Positions 27,055 to 36,439 are shown, numbered from the stretch's first letter. The stretch: 64,000 nt of DNA from Parendozoicomonas callyspongiae (GCF_023502345.1 NZ_JAMFLX010000012.1:1-64000), one strand, 5' to 3'. Numbers and translations: made by a program. Notes: generated by a model from the sequence alone, not told the origin.

Positions 27055-27552
27055 ATGAAAACTCTGCATCTTATCCGTCATGCCAAATCGAGCTGGGACT
27101 TTCCTGATCTTTCCGATCATCAGCGCCCTCTGAACCCAAGAGGTATTCACTCCTGTGAAATTATGGGGCTCAAACTGGTAGAAGCAGACTGTAGCTTTGA
27201 TCATGTTTTTTGCAGCAGTGCCCGGCGGGCACAGGACACTATCACTGGAATCTACCAAAGCCTGCCAGTCTCTGCGCCTGAATGGCAGACAGATGAGATG
27301 CTTTATACATTTAGTAGCTACGAGCTGATCCATTGGTGCAGGAACGCTGAGAGCAGCATCAACAACCTCACTCTTGTTGGGCACAACCCCGCCATCACTG
27401 ATTTAGTCAATGAACTGAGCGACAGCGACCTTTTGAATGTACCCACCTGTGCTTATGTACGGCTTGAGTGTGATATCAGAAATTGGTCAGAGCTTAAATC
27501 AGGCTGTGCTCATCTGGGGTGCTTTATAAAGCCCAAGATGTTTATGAAGTGA
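27055..27552 (+). CDS. SixA-like histidine phosphatase
   Basis: A 165-residue member of the histidine phosphatase (phosphoglycerate mutase-like) superfamily. The catalytic RHG-type motif appears as LIRHAKSSWD at the N-terminus, with the second catalytic His in LVGHNPAITDLV. Short single-domain members of this kind are SixA, which dephosphorylates phosphohistidine in phosphotransfer proteins. It is an independent gene after a terminator and overlaps the 3' end of the converging grpB-like gene by 11 nt. Confidence 0.88.
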   Translation: MKTLHLIRHAKSSWDFPDLSDHQRPLNPRGIHSCEIMGLKLVEADCSFDHVFCSSARRAQDTITGIYQSLPVSAPEWQTDEMLYTFSSYELIHWCRNAESSINNLTLVGHNPAITDLVNELSDSDLLNVPTCAYVRLECDIRNWSELKSGCAHLGCFIKPKMFMK

Positions 27553-28078
27553 TGTTTGTAGATGGTTTGGATGCAAACCATTTCAGCGCCAGCTTTTCAT
27601 GATGCTGGATGAAATCATTCTTTTCATCACAATAGACCGCCATATCATTATCACAGCTCCGGGCAACAGCGAGCTTGAGAGAGGCGTACTCAGCCGCTAC
27701 CTGTGGGTGAGCTATCAGGTAATCCCGAAAAGCCAGGTGCCGAACAGCTTCCGGGTTCCCTTCTGTAAAAGCGTGAATATGGTGAGTGCGGTTGTCACCA
27801 CCTTTCATAAAGAACCGGCGTCCGGGAATACCAAACTCGCCTTTTGGCTCATAACCCAGCTGCTCCAGCTTTTCGTTGTAGTTGTCGATTTCTGTAATCT
27901 CCGGAAGGAGGATCATGATGTCGATTACTGGTTTGGCTGCCAGGCCGGGAACTGCAGTACTGCCAATATGAACAACCTTTGCTTCCAAAGGTGTCAGAGC
28001 GTTTTGAATAAGTGTCTGCTCCTTTTGAAACAGATCAGCCCATTCCGGGTTGTATTCAACCACTTCAATAATTCGCAT
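27542..28078 (-). CDS. GrpB family protein (UPF0157)
   Basis: GrpB proteins are members of the nucleotidyltransferase superfamily. Characteristic segments are YNPEWADLFQKE near the N-terminus, VVHIGSTAVPGLAAKPVIDIMILL (the GS and D-x-D-like nucleotidyltransferase core) and FRDYLIAHPQVAAEYASLK. About 178 residues from ATG 28078; a TTG at 28090 is in frame but adds only four residues. The molecular function of the family is not well defined. It is convergent with the sixA-like gene. Confidence 0.88.
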   Translation of the reverse strand: MRIIEVVEYNPEWADLFQKEQTLIQNALTPLEAKVVHIGSTAVPGLAAKPVIDIMILLPEITEIDNYNEKLEQLGYEPKGEFGIPGRRFFMKGGDNRTHHIHAFTEGNPEAVRHLAFRDYLIAHPQVAAEYASLKLAVARSCDNDMAVYCDEKNDFIQHHEKLALKWFASKPSTNITS

Positions 28079-28251
28079 AAGATTGCCCAATATCTGGAAT
28101 GAAATAGTGCGCAGCTTACTCCTGTTTTCAAGCTGGGAATCTGGTCTATATCAAGCAAATCAGCACAGATTTTTTCCTTGTTATTTGTCATTTAATTTTC
28201 AAACAGCAGGAGTAGCTTGAAGAAAAGAACAATAATAAATGGAGAAAAATT

Positions 28252-29274
28252 ATGCCTCGTCCACAAATCAGCTTTGCAACCTGTAATTTATACAATCTCA
28301 ATGAGCCGGGAAGACCGATTTACTTTGACAGGGATGGTTTGAGTGAAGAGGAGTACAGCAAAAAGCTGGTCTGGCTTTCCAGGGTGCTTACTCATCACTC
28401 GGCTGATATCTGGGGATTCCAGGAACTCTGGCATGGAGACTCCCTCCAGAATGCCTTTGCCATGTCTGGGCTGGATGAGGAGTACTCCTTACTGGTTCCC
28501 TATGATCACACCGGAGGCCGAATTGTCTGCGGAGGTGCCGTTAAGAAAAAAATGCTGGTAGGTGAGCCAGAATGGATTGATGAGTTTCCTGAACATTTCA
28601 AGCTGGACAGTAAAGGTGATGATGCGCAAACACCGGATATATCCGTTCAGGTTAACAAGTTCTCCCGACCTGTCCTGCACTTCAAGGTAAAGCCCAGGCA
28701 GGATCAGCCAGCTATACATATTTATGTCTGCCACTTTAAGTCTAAAAAGCCCACCTCCATAAGAAGCGAGAACTGGTATAAAAAATCCATGTATTCAAGG
28801 CATCAGGCCGCACTGGGTAATGCCATTTCGACAATCAGGCGCACAGCAGAATCAGCTGCTCTGCGAATGATTCTGACAGAGCGTTTAAAGAAAACAGATA
28901 CCCCGGTTATCGTGATGGGTGACTTGAATGACAGCCAGCACAGCAACACGCTGAATATTCTGACGGACCAGCCAAATTACCTGTTGTCTCACTCCTCCAG
29001 AGGCGGAAGCGATTCAGGTTTGTACTCAGTTGGAACGCTGCAGGAGTATCGTAGCCTGAGAGATGTTTATTACACCCATGTCTACAAGAATACCCGAGAG
29101 TCGCTTGATCACATTCTGGTAAGCCAGGAGTTTTACGACAACAGCCGTAAACGTATCTGGGCATTTAAGGGTATGGATATTCTTAATGATCATCTTAATG
29201 ATGAAAACCATAAGGAAACGGGCACTACGGATCATGGTATTGTTCGAGCTCGATTTGAATTTAACCCCGCATAG
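28252..29274 (+). CDS. Endonuclease/exonuclease/phosphatase (EEP) family protein
   Basis: A 340-residue EEP-fold hydrolase. Motifs are ATCNLYNLN at the N-terminus, WGFQELW (the catalytic Glu for Mg2+), VMGDLNDSQHSN (catalytic Asp and Asn) and TDHGIVRARF (the catalytic Asp-His near the end). Family members cleave DNA phosphodiesters, sphingomyelin or inositol phosphates, and the sequence alone does not decide. There is no signal peptide. A good AGAAAA region precedes the ATG. Immediately downstream is the wreck of a glutamine synthetase gene. Confidence 0.87.
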   Translation: MPRPQISFATCNLYNLNEPGRPIYFDRDGLSEEEYSKKLVWLSRVLTHHSADIWGFQELWHGDSLQNAFAMSGLDEEYSLLVPYDHTGGRIVCGGAVKKKMLVGEPEWIDEFPEHFKLDSKGDDAQTPDISVQVNKFSRPVLHFKVKPRQDQPAIHIYVCHFKSKKPTSIRSENWYKKSMYSRHQAALGNAISTIRRTAESAALRMILTERLKKTDTPVIVMGDLNDSQHSNTLNILTDQPNYLLSHSSRGGSDSGLYSVGTLQEYRSLRDVYYTHVYKNTRESLDHILVSQEFYDNSRKRIWAFKGMDILNDHLNDENHKETGTTDHGIVRARFEFNPA

Positions 29275-29289
29275 CTGGATGGCCGTAAA

Positions 29290-30200
29290 GCTTGTGTTGG
29301 GACAGTAAAGATCAGCTCTATAGCAACAGCAAATATACAGGCTGGCATACAGGTTATTCGGATGCGCCAGTTCGAATTATTCCTTCTTCCTGTTGCGATA
29401 TTTATTCCTTTGATGATCAGGAGATGAGCAGAAAGCAGAGTCCGCTTCTGTTCGGAGTTTGCCGGTTCAGCAGAATCTGTCTGCCCTCGGGGAGTTCTGC
29501 GTGGAGTTCTGAATAAATGCACTGAGATGGGCTTTCAGGCACTGTCTGCATTTGAATATGAGGTGTTTGTCTTTAATGAGACGCCTCACTCCATTAGAGA
29601 GAAAGGATTTCGAAACCTGAAACCGATCACACCTGACTGGTTTGGATATTCCATGCTTCGTAACTCCGTCTATTCAGATCTCTATCAGGATATTCTGGGG
29701 ATGGCTGAGGAGATGGACTTCCCGATTGAAGGGCTCCACTCTGAAGCTGATCCAGGAGTGATTGAAGCAGTATTGGCTGTTGATGATGCCGTTGCGGCAG
29801 ATAAGGCCGCTCTGTTTAAGACCTATTTAAAGGTGGCTGCCCAGATGAAAAATCTGATGGTGACTTTCATGGCACGCTGGTCGGAGGATTACCCGGGCAG
29901 CAGCGACCGTTGCCTGAACTGCTTTGTATGATGGCCCCAACCGTCAATAGTTACAGCCGCTTTGTACCTGGTTTCTGGGCTCCGACCAGTACCACCTGGG
30001 GAGTAGACAATAGGAAAACAGCTCTCAGGGCTATAGCTGGGTCACCTGGATCCCAAAAGGGTAGAGTGTCGGATTGGGGCTGCTGATGCTAATCCCTACC
30101 TGGCCCTGGCAATCAGGGCTGATGGGAACCAATAACAGGTGGGATCCTTTGGAACCAGTTACCGGAAATGCATATGAACAGGCTCTAAGAGAGGTTGGGT
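29290..30200 (+). pseudogene. Glutamine synthetase family pseudogene
   Basis: Several short frames together read as a glutamine synthetase-type enzyme. Frame 1 gives CWDSKDQLYSNSKYTGWHTG and APVRIIPSS. A second frame (29527-29931) gives FEYEVFVFNETPHSIREKG, GLHSEADPGVIEAVL and ADKAALFKTYLKVAAQ. After about 29935 come MAPTVNSYSRFVPGFWAPTS and WGVDNRKTALRAI. A third frame gives AADANPYLALA and EPVTGNAYEQ. The catalytic GHIHLSLW-like segment is missing, so there is at least one internal deletion as well as frameshifts and stops. It resembles the gamma-glutamylpolyamine synthetase/GS class rather than GlnA, but that is tentative. It lacks an intact 5' end. Confidence 0.87.
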
Positions 30201-30548
30201 ATCTGCTTATCTTTCTCGGTAGACAAAAAATTGGTAGTGGATCAAATGTGTGTTTCATAGGTCATCTCGTCGGTTAGCCAGAAGGGCGTCCGTTCTGGCC
30301 TATGTTTTTGGCAAGAGAAATACGCCAAAAATAGAGCGAAAGAACCTGAATGTCAGGACGTGGATTAAGCGTTTGGCCTGGAAAACTATCTGTTTTTCCA
30401 AGTTAGAAAAGATGCACGATATTGTCATCGGAATGCTGATTAACAAGGTCGAGTTTGGTAGGGATATTTACGCATGAAACACACATTTGACCCACTACCG
30501 GTGTATTGTATGCGGGCAGATTTTGTTCACTGAGCTTGTATTGAGGGT
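30201..30548. other. Spacer between GS pseudogene and tonB-like gene
   Basis: About 350 bp with no supported gene. It contains a hairpin-forming stretch at about 30284-30309 (GCCAGAA with TTCTGGC), possibly a decayed terminator, and the likely promoter of the tonB-like gene, which I cannot place. Confidence 0.4.
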
Positions 30549-31310
30549 ATGTCCAAACCGATCACCGTTGCACTGTTGCTGTCCGCAGCCATTCATATTG
30601 TTGTGGGTATGAGCCTGGCAGGATCATCTGTGCGCAGGCCTCCAATACCTGCAGCTTCTGCGGCAAGGCACTTTGCTGTTGATCTGTTCCGGCAGGCGGT
30701 TCCTACACCAGCTGAACCTAAGGAAGTTAAGAAAGTTGTCAGCACAGTTGCTCCTTCAGAGGTAAAGCATCTAGCTCCAGCACCTGTTCCACCTGAACAG
30801 GTTAAGCCAGTAAAGAAAGAGCCAGTGAAGCAAGAAGAAGTGGCTAGAGAGGAACATGTTCAAGAACCGGATAAAGAATTAGAAAGGAAACTAGTCAAGA
30901 AAACAGAACTCCCAAAGAGAAATCAGGAGTCGGTCGAAGACCTTCCACAAATTACAGGTCGGTCAATAAATGGCAGTGATGTTGAGGCTAATAATCCTCA
31001 ACCTAAACAGTCAGGTGGTGGTAGTGAGTATCACTTGATCCAGGAACCTAATCTCGCAAGTGAGCCTACCCCTCTCCGATACCCATTCCGGGCACGTCGT
31101 ATGGGGCAGGAGGGAATTGTGATTCTGGATGTAAAACTGGATACCCGTGGCTCCATCGTCAGCATGACAGTGGAAAAAACATCCGGGTATAAAATTCTGG
31201 ATAAGGCCGCTTTGACAGCCGTAAGGCGTTGGCGCTTTTTACCACTGATGGAAAATGGACAGGCCATGCGCTCGCAGGTGCGCATTCCTGTCAGGTTTAA
31301 GCTGGGCTAG
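30549..31310 (+). CDS. TonB-like energy transducer protein
   Basis: A 253-residue protein that links the inner-membrane proton gradient (via ExbB/ExbD) to outer-membrane receptors. It has an N-terminal transmembrane anchor (ITVALLLSAAIHIVVGMSLAG) containing the anchor histidine, a Pro/Lys/Glu-rich periplasmic spacer (about residues 50-150, with KPVKKEPVKQEE), and a C-terminal TonB domain (about 165-253: YPFRARRMGQEGIVILDVKL, SGYKILDKAALTAVRRWRF). No exbB/exbD is nearby. A palindromic element begins 8 bp after its stop. Confidence 0.88.
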   Translation: MSKPITVALLLSAAIHIVVGMSLAGSSVRRPPIPAASAARHFAVDLFRQAVPTPAEPKEVKKVVSTVAPSEVKHLAPAPVPPEQVKPVKKEPVKQEEVAREEHVQEPDKELERKLVKKTELPKRNQESVEDLPQITGRSINGSDVEANNPQPKQSGGGSEYHLIQEPNLASEPTPLRYPFRARRMGQEGIVILDVKLDTRGSIVSMTVEKTSGYKILDKAALTAVRRWRFLPLMENGQAMRSQVRIPVRFKLG

Positions 31311-31318
31311 TCTCCACC

Positions 31319-31485
31319 TAGGAGCCTGTCGGATTTAACGCGCACCTACTGCGAAAAAGCCGGATTTGGCCAGTTTTTAGAACCACTTTCGTCAAATAGA
31401 ACCACTATTATCCTCAAGTGCTTCTAGAAACTGACTCAAACCGGACTTTTTCTCGCTACGGTCGGTTAAGTCCGACAGGCTCCTA
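31319..31485. repeat. Full-length palindromic mini-element (family 2)
   Basis: A 167-bp imperfect palindrome over its entire length. The ends TAGGAGCCTGTCGGA and its complement form a 21-bp terminal inverted repeat with one mismatch, flanked by TA. The centre is ATAGAACCACTAT, shared with the element at 52161. No ORF. It lies between the convergent tonB-like and amidotransferase genes and provides the last six codons and stop of the latter. Confidence 0.85.
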
Positions 31486-32182
31486 GAAAGCGGTTAAGCT
31501 CGTGTCTGACAGTCTGGCGGTCATCAGGCTCAGTCAGCGAAGCAAGAATTCCATCGGTACGCTCCTCACCGATCTTTTCCCTGTTACGGCCACAGATAAA
31601 TGAGAACTCTTTGTTTTCAAACTCAGGATGGGGCTGCATGGTCAGGATATTGGTGCCGTTGGTGGTGATGGCCACCGGGCAGAAAGCACTGCCACCAAGA
31701 ACTTCAAAACCTGGTGCCTTATCAATGACCTGGTCCTGATGGATAGCCAGAACCTTGCAGGATTCTCCTGCTTTCAGCCCGGCAAAATCTTTATAAATAG
31801 AGACTGGGTATGCACCTGCTCCCCAGCCTTTTTCTGATTTGCGAACTGTGCCGCCAAGAGCCTGATGGATAAGCTGGTGTCCGAAGCAGATGCCAGCTAA
31901 AGGAATTTTGCCGTCTATGGCAACATTGCGGACAAATGCCGAGAGGGGTTCAATCCAGGGATGTCCTTCATAAACCCCCAGACGGCTTCCGGTAATAATC
32001 CAGGCATCGTTTTCATTCGGGATGGACGGGATTTCATTCTGGTAACAGTGCCAGACTTTATAGCGCCAGAAATCAGGCTGGCAATTATCCAGCATGGCAA
32101 TAAAAGCATCTGCGTAGGGGCCAAAAGCGTCGAGAGTATCCTGATCCTGTTCTCCACAAAGGAGGATCCCTAATTGTGGCAT
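31466..32182 (-). CDS. Class I glutamine amidotransferase-like protein
   Basis: A 238-residue stand-alone GATase1 domain of the GMP-synthase-like type. It has the nucleophile elbow GICFGHQ (catalytic Cys) and MQPHPEFE, supplying the His/Glu of the triad. Such proteins hydrolyse glutamine or related gamma-glutamyl compounds; without a partner synthetase here, a role in gamma-glutamyl compound breakdown is possible. AGGAGA precedes ATG 32182. The C-terminus LGACRT and the stop are encoded by the terminal repeat of the palindromic element at 31319, so the native end was replaced. Confidence 0.87.
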   Translation of the reverse strand: MPQLGILLCGEQDQDTLDAFGPYADAFIAMLDNCQPDFWRYKVWHCYQNEIPSIPNENDAWIITGSRLGVYEGHPWIEPLSAFVRNVAIDGKIPLAGICFGHQLIHQALGGTVRKSEKGWGAGAYPVSIYKDFAGLKAGESCKVLAIHQDQVIDKAPGFEVLGGSAFCPVAITTNGTNILTMQPHPEFENKEFSFICGRNREKIGEERTDGILASLTEPDDRQTVRHELNRFLGACRT

Positions 32183-32464
32183 GGTATCTCCTCTTGTTTT
32201 GAACTACTTTATGGCAGTTGTCTGTCCTATGGAATACTCGGTTTGTAATTGACCGAAGAGTACCGATAAATGTAATTCAACAGTGTGTGGGTTGTAGAGG
32301 AACTTTCTGTGAAACAAGAGGTTAACTGCACTTTTGGTAAATAAAGTAAACAAATTATTAAAATATTGCACCAAAGGTAACATCTGTTGATGCAGCGCAA
32401 AGTGCCTGTAGAATGCTTCCTCTATAAAGGTTAATGACATTCTCTATGCGATTTTAGTTCTGAT

Positions 32465-33115
32465 ATGGATACAGCTAGTCAAGACAAGAATCTTGAGGCT
32501 CTTAAGCCTTATTTCATTATTGTCGATTTTGTTGCCGACTTTATCGGCCCACACTGTGAAGTGCTTCTCCACTCACTTGATTCTGTTGGAAGTTCCGTTG
32601 TTCATATTGTGAATGGAAATCTAACCAATAGAAAACTTGGTTCACCAATGACTGACCTTGGTGTAAAACAGGTCGCAGAAATGCGTAAGACCGGTAACCT
32701 GAATACCGGGCCTTATTTTACACATGGTCGTGATGGTAACCTGTTTAAATCAATTTCCTGTGGTTGCACTGATTCTAAAGGACATCTTATTGGTTTCCTG
32801 TGCATTAACATGAACCTGAACCGCCCTTTCCCTGAGATTATCAAGACTCTCATGCCTGGTCTGAGTGATCAGGACAAGGTGTTGAATGAATCCTTCAACA
32901 ATAACATGGATGATCTTCTGGACACCGTAACTGAAGAAGTGATCAATGAAGTGGCTGCAGACCGCAGTATTCCTCTGAAGCAGAAGAACCGCTGTGTTGT
33001 GCATGAGCTCTATGATCGTGGCATTTTCCAGATGAAAGGTGCTCCCCAGCATATTGCCAATAAGCTGAATGTAACCAAGCATTCTGTTTACAAATACTAC
33101 CGGGAAGTGAAATAA
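32465..33115 (+). CDS. YheO-type PAS/HTH transcriptional regulator
   Basis: A 216-residue regulator of the YheO/DauR family. The N-terminal YheO-type PAS-like domain (about 10-125) includes PHCEVLLHSLDSVGSSVVHI and GHLIGFLCINMNL. The C-terminal helix-turn-helix (about 165-216) has RGIFQMKGAPQHIANKLNV and KHSVYKYYREVK. DauR represses D-arginine catabolism in Pseudomonas; no dauBA genes are seen here, so targets are unknown. It is divergent from the amidotransferase gene, which it might control, across 282 bp. Confidence 0.87.
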   Translation: MDTASQDKNLEALKPYFIIVDFVADFIGPHCEVLLHSLDSVGSSVVHIVNGNLTNRKLGSPMTDLGVKQVAEMRKTGNLNTGPYFTHGRDGNLFKSISCGCTDSKGHLIGFLCINMNLNRPFPEIIKTLMPGLSDQDKVLNESFNNNMDDLLDTVTEEVINEVAADRSIPLKQKNRCVVHELYDRGIFQMKGAPQHIANKLNVTKHSVYKYYREVK

Positions 33116-33341
33116 TCATTACAACGTCTAAGCACTTTTCAAAACAATAAGACAAATTAATGGTATTTATCCGGTTATGTATCATTGTGAATAATCATAA
33201 CCGGTTAATGATCTCTACCAGCCTGCTATTACCTCAGTTAACATGTTGGTTGTTTTTTTCTAAATGATTTAACTATGTTGTAGTTTTTTATTATTTAAGT
33301 CCACTAATATTGATTCTTTATTTGTGGTGATAAAGATTCAT

Positions 33342-33524
33342 ATGACGGTCGTTTTTAAAAATCGAAATTATTTTGCTATTTCATTCTTACAGTTGGTGGT
33401 TATTGTTGTCGGTCTCTGTTCCAATAATGTTTATTCATTACCTGTCACTGATAAGAAAGAAGTATCCCGGATTGAGACCACAGATAATGATTTAACCGAT
33501 AGTAAGTATTCCGTGAACTCCTAG
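33342..33524 (+). pseudogene. Short secreted-protein ORF, probably truncated
   Basis: A 60-codon frame starting MTVVFKNRNYF followed by a hydrophobic stretch (FLQLVVIVVGLCSNNVYS), a plausible signal peptide, then about 25 hydrophilic residues. It stops just before IS66-like transposase remnants, so it looks like the 5' end of an exported-protein gene cut by insertion. No strong ribosome-binding site. It could equally be chance. Confidence 0.35.
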
Positions 33525-33567
33525 TCCAAACTTCCCCCTTTCGTCCCAAGAGGGCTATATTCCTTTC

Positions 33568-34034
33568 ATGCTTTTCTCTGACACCTCTCACACATCAGAG
33601 GTTGCGCCAGATCCAGTCAAAATCCCCTTTGCCTACGCTCAGGTCATTCTCAGCAAAGTGGATTACATCGAACTGAAAGCTCAGGCTAAACAATGGCGCA
33701 TCCAGTGGCAACGCACCCGGAAACGGAAACAGGAAGCTCTTGACCAAGTCAAACAGATGAAGGTCGAGCACTCGCGTGAAATAGTGACTTTCCAGGCTCA
33801 GATCGACACCCTCAAGAACCAGCTTGCAGACGTGCAACACCTGGTTTTTGGCCGATCAAGTGAAAAGAAATCCGGCTCCTCCCGAAAGCAGAAAAAGCAG
33901 GCTCGTTCCTCATCCCGGCCCAAGGGACAACAACGGGGACACAAAGGGCATGGTCGTACGACAGTGACAACGCTTCCGGTGGTCTCTGAAACACTGGATC
34001 TTGAAGAACATCAAAAACACTGTTACGGGCATTG
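33568..34034 (+). mobile_element. IS66-family transposase remnant (N-terminal part)
   Basis: About 155 codons resembling the N-terminus of IS66 TnpC transposases: a coiled coil (about 30-90, KVEHSREIVTFQAQIDTLKN), the leucine-zipper-to-arm motif HLVFGRSSEKK, and a basic stretch rich in K, R and Q (GQQRGHKGHGR). The zinc-binding and DDE domains are absent, and the frame stops where an IS4-like fragment begins (about 34022-34035). Confidence 0.8.
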
Positions 34035-34316
34035 ATGGCTCGAACGGTGCAGATGACGGGGCAGTCCCCCAGGGAAATCAGTTTCAGAGCGGCACAGCAA
34101 ACCGTGCGAGACTTCCACATATTACTACTGTCTACAGATGGTCTGGCAGGTGTTGTTGATATAATGCTGGGCATAATGGCCGAACATCAGGTAGGGGATC
34201 GATCAGGGCGGTCTGAACCACGGGCAGTGAAGAGGCGACCAAAAGCTTTTCCAAAGTTGCAACACTCCCGTGCAAAGGCCAGACGGCTTAAGACATACCA
34301 AGGGAAGGCGGCTTAA
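34023..34316 (+). mobile_element. IS4-family transposase C-terminal remnant
   Basis: About 94 codons matching the C-terminus of IS4-type DDE transposases: PREISFRAAQQTVRDF, then a hydrophobic helix, and the family ending VGDRSGRSEPRAVKRRPKAF. All upstream catalytic parts are missing. The junction with the IS66 remnant is direct, indicating nested insertion and deletion. Confidence 0.8.
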
Positions 34317-34333
34317 GTCAGTGCCATTGGGGT

Positions 34334-35002
34334 TTAGTCGTGTTTATCGATCCAACCGGGTAACTGTTCAAGGCTACTCAGTATGACTTCAACGGAATCT
34401 TTTAGTTGAGGATCAGGAGGCAACACATCGGGGACCATAATTGTTCTGCAACCGGCCTTAAGCGCAGAGACAACACCCGGATTTGAGTCTTCAACCGCAA
34501 CAACGTTCTCAGGGTTAACACCCAGTCTCTGGCAGGCCAGAAGATAAGGTTCTGGCTCCGGTTTGGGATGATTCACATCGTCACCACAGACAATAACACT
34601 GAAGTGATCTTCACCACCGTAGTGAAGAAAGTGCTTTTGTACTGTTTCACGGTTGGATGATGTCACCAGCCCCGTTGGAATCTTGTTTGCTTCCAGCCAG
34701 TCAAACAGTTCCAGCGTGCCAGGCTTGAGGGGAATCGGGTTGCTTTTGATTTCCTGCTCGTCTTTGGTCATGGCATCAAGGAAGGTATTGATATCGAAAC
34801 CCGGCCCGCCTAGCTCCTCGATAAACCCAACGCACTGGTCATAACGGGCACCGATGAATTTCTGGTAAAGCTCATCGGTCAGGTCAAGACCAAACCCGGT
34901 GGCTGTTTTCTGCCAAAGATCTTTAAAGATAATTTCCGTATTAAATAAAGTGCCGTCCATATCCAGCAGAATGGCATCGGGCTTTTTTGGTATTGCGGGC
35001 AA
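34334..35002 (-). CDS. HAD family phosphatase (beta-phosphoglucomutase-like)
   Basis: A 222-residue haloacid dehalogenase hydrolase. Motif I DMDGTLFNTE (nucleophile Asp), motif II LVTSSNR, Lys and motif IV in DDVNHPKPEPEPYLLAC and VAVEDSNPGVVSALKAG are all present. The helical cap domain lies between motifs I and II (about 15-85), as in the PGM-like subclass acting on sugar phosphates or similar. The start is TTG at 35002 with GAGG about 9-10 nt upstream, since no ATG is in range. The substrate cannot be told. Confidence 0.88.
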   Translation of the reverse strand: MPAIPKKPDAILLDMDGTLFNTEIIFKDLWQKTATGFGLDLTDELYQKFIGARYDQCVGFIEELGGPGFDINTFLDAMTKDEQEIKSNPIPLKPGTLELFDWLEANKIPTGLVTSSNRETVQKHFLHYGGEDHFSVIVCGDDVNHPKPEPEPYLLACQRLGVNPENVVAVEDSNPGVVSALKAGCRTIMVPDVLPPDPQLKDSVEVILSSLEQLPGWIDKHD

Positions 35003-35096
35003 TCTTGTGTCCTCAATGGATTTTGGGAATATGTTATTTGTCGAGTGAGGGAGAACAATAGCAGGGGACGCGGTATTTGTAAGACTAAAGTCTAAG

Positions 35097-35126
35097 TTGA
35101 ACTCAATCTTTATATTAGATTATGCT
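35097..35126 (+). promoter_or_regulatory. Putative sigma70 promoter and operator of the SQR-like gene
   Basis: TTGAAC (35097-35102), an 18-nt spacer and TATGCT (35121-35126), about 25 nt before the ribosome-binding site. Just upstream is a small palindrome AGACT-AA-AGTCT (about 35082-35093) that could be an operator. Confidence 0.45.
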
Positions 35127-35158
35127 AATGAAAAAAATAATAATATAAGGGGGATGAT

Positions 35159-36439
35159 ATGGCGCATGTTGTCGTATTGGGTGCCGGACTTGGCGGAATG
35201 CCAGCAGCTTATGAGCTTCGCGACCTTCTTGGTGAGGGGCATGCGATAACCGTCGTAAACCCAAATGCCGATTTTCAGTTTGTGCCCTCAAATCCATGGA
35301 TTGCCGTGGGCTGGCGTGAGCCGGAAGAAGTTAGCTTCCCACTGGAGCCTTATCTCAAAAGAAGAAACATCAATTTTATTGCCAGTCCCATGACCAAGCT
35401 GGATGCCGATGGCTGCCGCCTGAAGCTAGGGAATGGTGAATGGCTGGAATATGATTACCTGGTTGTTGCCACCGGCCCTGAACTGGCATTTGATGAGATT
35501 GAAGGTGCCGGACCTGAGAACGGCTATACCCAGTCTATCTGCTCTTTGTTCCATGCAAAGAAAGCCAAGGAAGTTTATGACAGGCTGGTGGAAAAGCCGG
35601 GCCCTGTTGTTGTTGGTGCCTTTCAGGGAGCCAGTTGTTTTGGCCCTGCCTATGAATTTGCCTTTGTGGTGGATTCAGATCTTAAGAAGCGCAAAATTCG
35701 CCACAAAACCCCCATTACCTTTGTCACCAGCGAACCGTACATTGGCCATCTTGGGCTTGGTGGTGTGGGAGACTCCAAAGGTATGCTGGAAGCTGAACTT
35801 CGTCAGCGGCATATCCAGTGGGTAACCAATGCCCGGGTGACCAGGGTTGAAGAGAACACCATGTACGTTGAGGGTCTGAACGAGCAGGGAGAAGTGGTGC
35901 GCAATCTGGAGCTGCCCTTTGACTTCTCAATGATGATTCCGGCTTTCCGTGGTATCAAACCTCTCTGTGAAGTCGAGGAAATGGTTAATCCCCGGGGCTT
36001 TGTGAAAATTGATGATTACCAGCGTAACCCTGCCTATAACAACATCTTCTCAACCGGTGTCTGTGTGGCTATTCCTCCTTTGGAAGCAACACCGGTTCCC
36101 TGCGGTGTGCCGAAGACAGGCTATATGATTGAGTCTATGTCCAAGGCTTTGGCGCAGAATATTGCTGCTGAAATCCGCAGCGGTGTGCCAGATGCCAAAG
36201 GTGCCTGGAATGCGATCTGCCTTGCAGATATGGGCGATACCGGCGTGGCATTTGTCGCCATGCCTCAGATTCCACCCCGCAATGTGGCCTGGATGAAGAA
36301 GGGCAAATGGGTGCACTTTGCCAAGGTGGCCTTTGAAAAATACTTTATCCGCAAGATGAAGAAAGGCACTCCCGAGCCGGTGTATGAGAAGTATGTTCTC
36401 AAGGCTCTGGGAATTAATATGATGGAAGAGGTTGATTGA
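35159..36439 (+). CDS. Sulfide:quinone oxidoreductase-like flavoprotein
   Basis: A 426-residue FAD flavoprotein of the SQR branch of the disulphide reductase-like family. It has the FAD motif VVVLGAGLGGMPAAYELRD, YDYLVVATGPEL, and the two cysteines expected for SQR redox chemistry: GASCFGPAYEF (about residue 160) and PVPCGVPKTGYMIES (about 320), with the quinone-site-like C-terminal helix (FAKVAFEKYFIRKMKKG). SQR oxidises sulphide to sulphane sulphur and reduces quinone at the membrane. Rhodaneses 9 kb upstream could take over the sulphur (inference). A strong terminator follows. Confidence 0.85.
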   Translation: MAHVVVLGAGLGGMPAAYELRDLLGEGHAITVVNPNADFQFVPSNPWIAVGWREPEEVSFPLEPYLKRRNINFIASPMTKLDADGCRLKLGNGEWLEYDYLVVATGPELAFDEIEGAGPENGYTQSICSLFHAKKAKEVYDRLVEKPGPVVVGAFQGASCFGPAYEFAFVVDSDLKKRKIRHKTPITFVTSEPYIGHLGLGGVGDSKGMLEAELRQRHIQWVTNARVTRVEENTMYVEGLNEQGEVVRNLELPFDFSMMIPAFRGIKPLCEVEEMVNPRGFVKIDDYQRNPAYNNIFSTGVCVAIPPLEATPVPCGVPKTGYMIESMSKALAQNIAAEIRSGVPDAKGAWNAICLADMGDTGVAFVAMPQIPPRNVAWMKKGKWVHFAKVAFEKYFIRKMKKGTPEPVYEKYVLKALGINMMEEVD

